In this document: positions 61,566-64,000 of the stretch, piece after piece | Numbering within the stretch: position 1 is the stretch's first letter | Layout: each line of letters begins with the position of its first letter | Assembly: GCF_001704155.1 (NCBI RefSeq) | Contig: NZ_CP016294.1 | Span: forward strand, 2,849,501-2,913,500 | Source of the DNA: Stenotrophomonas rhizophila | GTDB lineage: Bacteria > Pseudomonadota > Gammaproteobacteria > Xanthomonadales > Xanthomonadaceae | Direction of reading: 5' to 3' | Length of the DNA stretch: 64,000 nt | The notes under the pieces: generated by a model | What the model was told of the DNA's origin: nothing | The model's database searches: none | What the model saw: the letters and a program-made list of their open reading frames with translations, nothing else | Program-made: the position numbers and the translations under genes

Positions 61566-62642
61566 ATGCCCCACCCCGCCCGTCGTTTCGCCGCACTGGT
61601 CCTGTCCATCACCGCTTGCCTGCCCATCGCGGCTCAGGCCGCCTCGCCGCGCCTCGACCCTGCCCCGCTCGCCGCACTGGAGGCGGCCGTTGCCAGCGAC
61701 GAGATCAAACAGGTCACCAGCGTGCTGTTGCTGGTCGATGGCACGGTGGCCTACGAACACTATTTCAACGGTGCCGATGCAGAAACGCTCAACGACGTAC
61801 GCTCGGCCAGCAAAAGTGTGACCTCGCTGCTGGTGGGGGCGGCCATCGGCGACGGGCACCTGCCGGGCGTGCAGGCGCGTGTCTACGACTACTTCCCCGA
61901 GTTCACCGCGCAGCATCCGGTCGACCCCCGTCTGCGCGGCACCACACTGGAAGACCTGCTCACCATGAGCAGCTTGTGGGAATGCGATGACCAGAATCAA
62001 TTTTCCGCCGGCAACGAAGAGCGCATGTACGTGACCGAGCGCTGGCTGGACTTCGCGCTGGCGCTGCCGGTCAAGGGCTTCGCGCCCTGGATGAGCCGGC
62101 CGGAGGACAGCCCGCACGGCCGCGCGCACGCCTACTGCACCGCCGATTCGTTCGTACTGGGCGCGGTGCTGGAACGGGCCACGAAGATGCCGCTGGCCGA
62201 CTACGCCGCGCAGGCGCTCGAACGCCGGCTGGGCATTACCCGCAGTCACTGGAACCGTTCCCCCGAAGGCATCGGCATGGGCGGCGGCGGCACCCGCTAC
62301 CGCACCCGTGATCTGGCCCGGCTGGGTGAGCTGGTGCTGGCCGAGGGACGCTGGCAGGGCAAACAGCTGGTGCCTGCCGACTACATCGCGGCAATGATCC
62401 GTCCGCAGGCCCAGACCGACGACGGCAGCGACTACGGCTACCAGTGGTGGGGCCTGAAGCTGCCGGTGGACGGGAAGGAAACCACGGTATGGGCGATGTC
62501 GGGCAACGGCGGCAACTATGTGTTCGTGATGCCGGAGAAGAAGCTGGTCGCGGTGGTGACCAGCAAGGCCTACAACCGCAGCTACGCCCATCCCCAGTCG
62601 CGCCGCGTGCTTACCGGGTTCCTGCTGCCGGCGTTGCGCTGA
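61566..62642 (+). CDS. secreted serine hydrolase, class C beta-lactamase-like
   Basis: A 358-residue protein with signal peptide (about 1-26, LPIAAQAASP). The beta-lactamase-family nucleophile motif is SASK (RSASKSVTSLLVG, Ser near 80). A Tyr-based second motif is in HAYCTADSFVLGAVLE, and the KTG-like strand is replaced by a WAMSGNGGNYVFV segment. It belongs to the esterase/DD-peptidase-like serine hydrolases (PF00144); real antibiotic hydrolysis is not shown. Its last 32 bases overlap the end of the convergent regulator gene. Confidence 0.88.
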   Translation: MPHPARRFAALVLSITACLPIAAQAASPRLDPAPLAALEAAVASDEIKQVTSVLLLVDGTVAYEHYFNGADAETLNDVRSASKSVTSLLVGAAIGDGHLPGVQARVYDYFPEFTAQHPVDPRLRGTTLEDLLTMSSLWECDDQNQFSAGNEERMYVTERWLDFALALPVKGFAPWMSRPEDSPHGRAHAYCTADSFVLGAVLERATKMPLADYAAQALERRLGITRSHWNRSPEGIGMGGGGTRYRTRDLARLGELVLAEGRWQGKQLVPADYIAAMIRPQAQTDDGSDYGYQWWGLKLPVDGKETTVWAMSGNGGNYVFVMPEKKLVAVVTSKAYNRSYAHPQSRRVLTGFLLPALR

Positions 62643-64000
62643 GGCCCTTCAGATCATCGGGGCGCCAGGACGCTGCCAGTACCTGCGCCCGCTGCGCGGC
62701 CACGTCCGCCTCGATCCGGGCCAGCAGGCGCTCCCATCCGGGCGCCTGCCGAAGCGGGGCGAACAGCGGGGTGACGCGCAGCCACGCGGCGTCGCGGAAG
62801 CCGGCGTCCACCGCGCGGTGCAGGTCGGCGATGGCCGCGCCTGCATCACCCTGCGCCTGGTGCAGCAGGGCCCGTTCCACGGCCGCGTCCGACCAACCGT
62901 CGTCGGCCTGCGCGGTCACCTCGCGCAGGCGCGCGGCAATCCAGTCCGGGGACGACGTGCCACTCCCCTGCTGCAGGCCGGCCAGGGTCTTTCCCAGCGA
63001 CTGCAGCGGGCGCAGCAGGCGTGCCTGCTCGAAGGCCTCTGCCGCGCCTTGCCGGTCGCCGCCCATCAACAGCAGTTCGCCGTTTAGGCGCAGCAGCTGT
63101 GGATGCGGCGTGCCGCGCGCGAGCGCCTGGTCCAGCGCCTGCCGCGCCTTGTCCTGCTCGCCCATGTTCATCAGCGCACGCGGCCACGCAATGTTGCTGA
63201 AGACATTGTCCGGGTACAGCTGGAAGTTCCGCGCATGACGGCGCGCGGCGGCGTCGGTGAAGCCAAGCAGTTCCAGTTCGCGGGCGACCTGCACGTCGCG
63301 GAAGCGGATCCGCTCGGGCGCGCGCAGCGCGAGGTTGGCCTTCAGCGCCTGCGCCAGGTGGCCCTGCTCCTGCTGCAGGTAGGCCAACGAGGCGCGGGTG
63401 CGCTCATCGTCGGGATCGCGCAGCAGCGCCTGCTCGTAATCGGCAATCGCCTGCGGCATCGCGCCAAGGCAATCATGCGCGTACCCGCGCAGCGCATGTG
63501 CGGCTGCGTCGTCAGGGGCCGCCTGCAACACCTGCCCGGCCAGCTGCAGTGCCTCCTGCGCGTTCCCCGGCCTGCCGTTGAACAGGCAGGCATCGGCGGC
63601 CAATGCTCGCGCCAGGCCACGCCGTGCGGCGCTGGAATCCGGGTCGATCTGCAGCGCCTGGCGGTACAGGGTGATCGCGCGCTCGTTGTTGCTGGCCTGG
63701 CCGATGCCGGCGTAATACGCAGCGCGTTGCAGCACCGGATCGGCCGGTGAGCGCGGCGCCCTTCCCGGCCACGCGACGATGATGGCGACGGCGGCGACGG
63801 CAGCAGCCACGCCCGCCGCCAGCCACGCCCATCGCGCGTGCAGCCTCCGTTGCGGCCCCTCCGGCGCCGCCGCAGTTGCGGCAGTTGCGGCAGTTGCCGC
63901 GGATGGCTCTACCGGCGCTGGTGGCGCCATCGGTGCGCACGCCTGGGGCGGCGCGCATAACTGGTAGCCCCGGCCACGTACCGAGCGCACGTAGCGTGGC
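62611..64000 (-). CDS. CadC-like transmembrane regulator with TPR domain, N-terminus missing
   Basis: The frame runs from 62611 to the window edge. Its first visible residues (YVRSVRGRGYQL) are the wing of an OmpR/CadC-type winged-helix domain. A Pro/Ala-rich stretch, one transmembrane helix (WAWLAAGVAAAVAAVAIIVAW) and a periplasmic tetratricopeptide array follow (about nine helical repeats, e.g. AITLYRQALQIDPDSSAARRGLARAL). It probably binds DNA in the cytoplasm and senses through the periplasmic TPR part. The C-terminus overlaps the serine-hydrolase gene by 32 bases. Confidence 0.85.
   Translation of the reverse strand, partial: PRYVRSVRGRGYQLCAPPQACAPMAPPAPVEPSAATAATAATAAAPEGPQRRLHARWAWLAAGVAAAVAAVAIIVAWPGRAPRSPADPVLQRAAYYAGIGQASNNERAITLYRQALQIDPDSSAARRGLARALAADACLFNGRPGNAQEALQLAGQVLQAAPDDAAAHALRGYAHDCLGAMPQAIADYEQALLRDPDDERTRASLAYLQQEQGHLAQALKANLALRAPERIRFRDVQVARELELLGFTDAAARRHARNFQLYPDNVFSNIAWPRALMNMGEQDKARQALDQALARGTPHPQLLRLNGELLLMGGDRQGAAEAFEQARLLRPLQSLGKTLAGLQQGSGTSSPDWIAARLREVTAQADDGWSDAAVERALLHQAQGDAGAAIADLHRAVDAGFRDAAWLRVTPLFAPLRQAPGWERLLARIEADVAAQRAQVLAASWRPDDLKGLSATPAAGTR
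63869..63900. repeat. 9-bp tandem repeat in the CadC-like gene
   Basis: The unit GCAGTTGCG occurs three times in a row in the linker region, encoding Ala/Thr repeats. Being a multiple of three, length change would keep the frame. Confidence 0.7.

Overview
The window is chromosomal DNA of a high-G+C gammaproteobacterium, most likely Stenotrophomonas (Xanthomonadaceae). The evidence is the near-identity of HtpX, IF3, IhfA and PheST to Stenotrophomonas proteins as I remember them, the gene order queG / nnrE-tsaE-amiC-mutL, and repeated GTAG-headed palindromes of the SMAG (S. maltophilia REP) type. Nearly all of it is ordinary, densely packed core chromosome. I see no prophage, insertion sequence, integrase or CRISPR array.

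Layout. 1-5 kb: end of an inositol monophosphatase gene, a repeat-rich spacer, htpX, gluQ, and the PHA genes phbB and phaR. 4.4-13.5 kb: leftward genes for tRNA and NAD repair, cell wall and mismatch repair (nnrE, tsaE, amiC, mutL, a DUF1684 lipoprotein, a TraB/GumN protein), with queG divergent. 13.5-21.3 kb: xseA, an M48 protease, an SUMF1-domain lipoprotein, rnd and a TonB-dependent receptor. 21.5-24.2 kb: a large poly-HAMP chemoreceptor. 24.5-31.3 kb: tRNA-Ala, a secreted alpha/beta hydrolase, a sensor kinase / FixJ-type regulator / receiver cluster divergent from a Dps-peroxiredoxin-DsbA-like operon, and an AraC regulator. 31.4-39.9 kb: MFS transporter, tRNA-Phe, small lipoproteins, lipocalin, acyl-CoA dehydrogenase, HNH nuclease, dxs and a DUF3011 protein. 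40-47.4 kb: two further two-component systems, a MipA/OmpV operon with a ParS/MbcA-like small protein, and small envelope proteins. 47.5-50.8 kb: a lower-G+C accessory stretch with a GNAT enzyme, an orphan gene and a two-gene HEPN module beside tRNA-Pro. 50.9-58.9 kb: the translation cluster thrS-infC-rpmI-rplT-pheS-pheT-ihfA-merR. 59-64 kb: a probable iron-related DUF3325/DUF3649/PepSY operon, a serine hydrolase and the C-terminal part of a CadC-like regulator.

The most unusual points are: two hairpins (301-403 and 565-675) with an identical 49-nt head on unrelated, self-complementary stems; a 52-bp-arm nested inverted repeat between amiC and mutL; an apparent AUC start codon for infC; a Phe-codon-containing leader ORF that overlaps the pheS start; and a HEPN two-gene module in a low-G+C patch next to tRNA-Pro.
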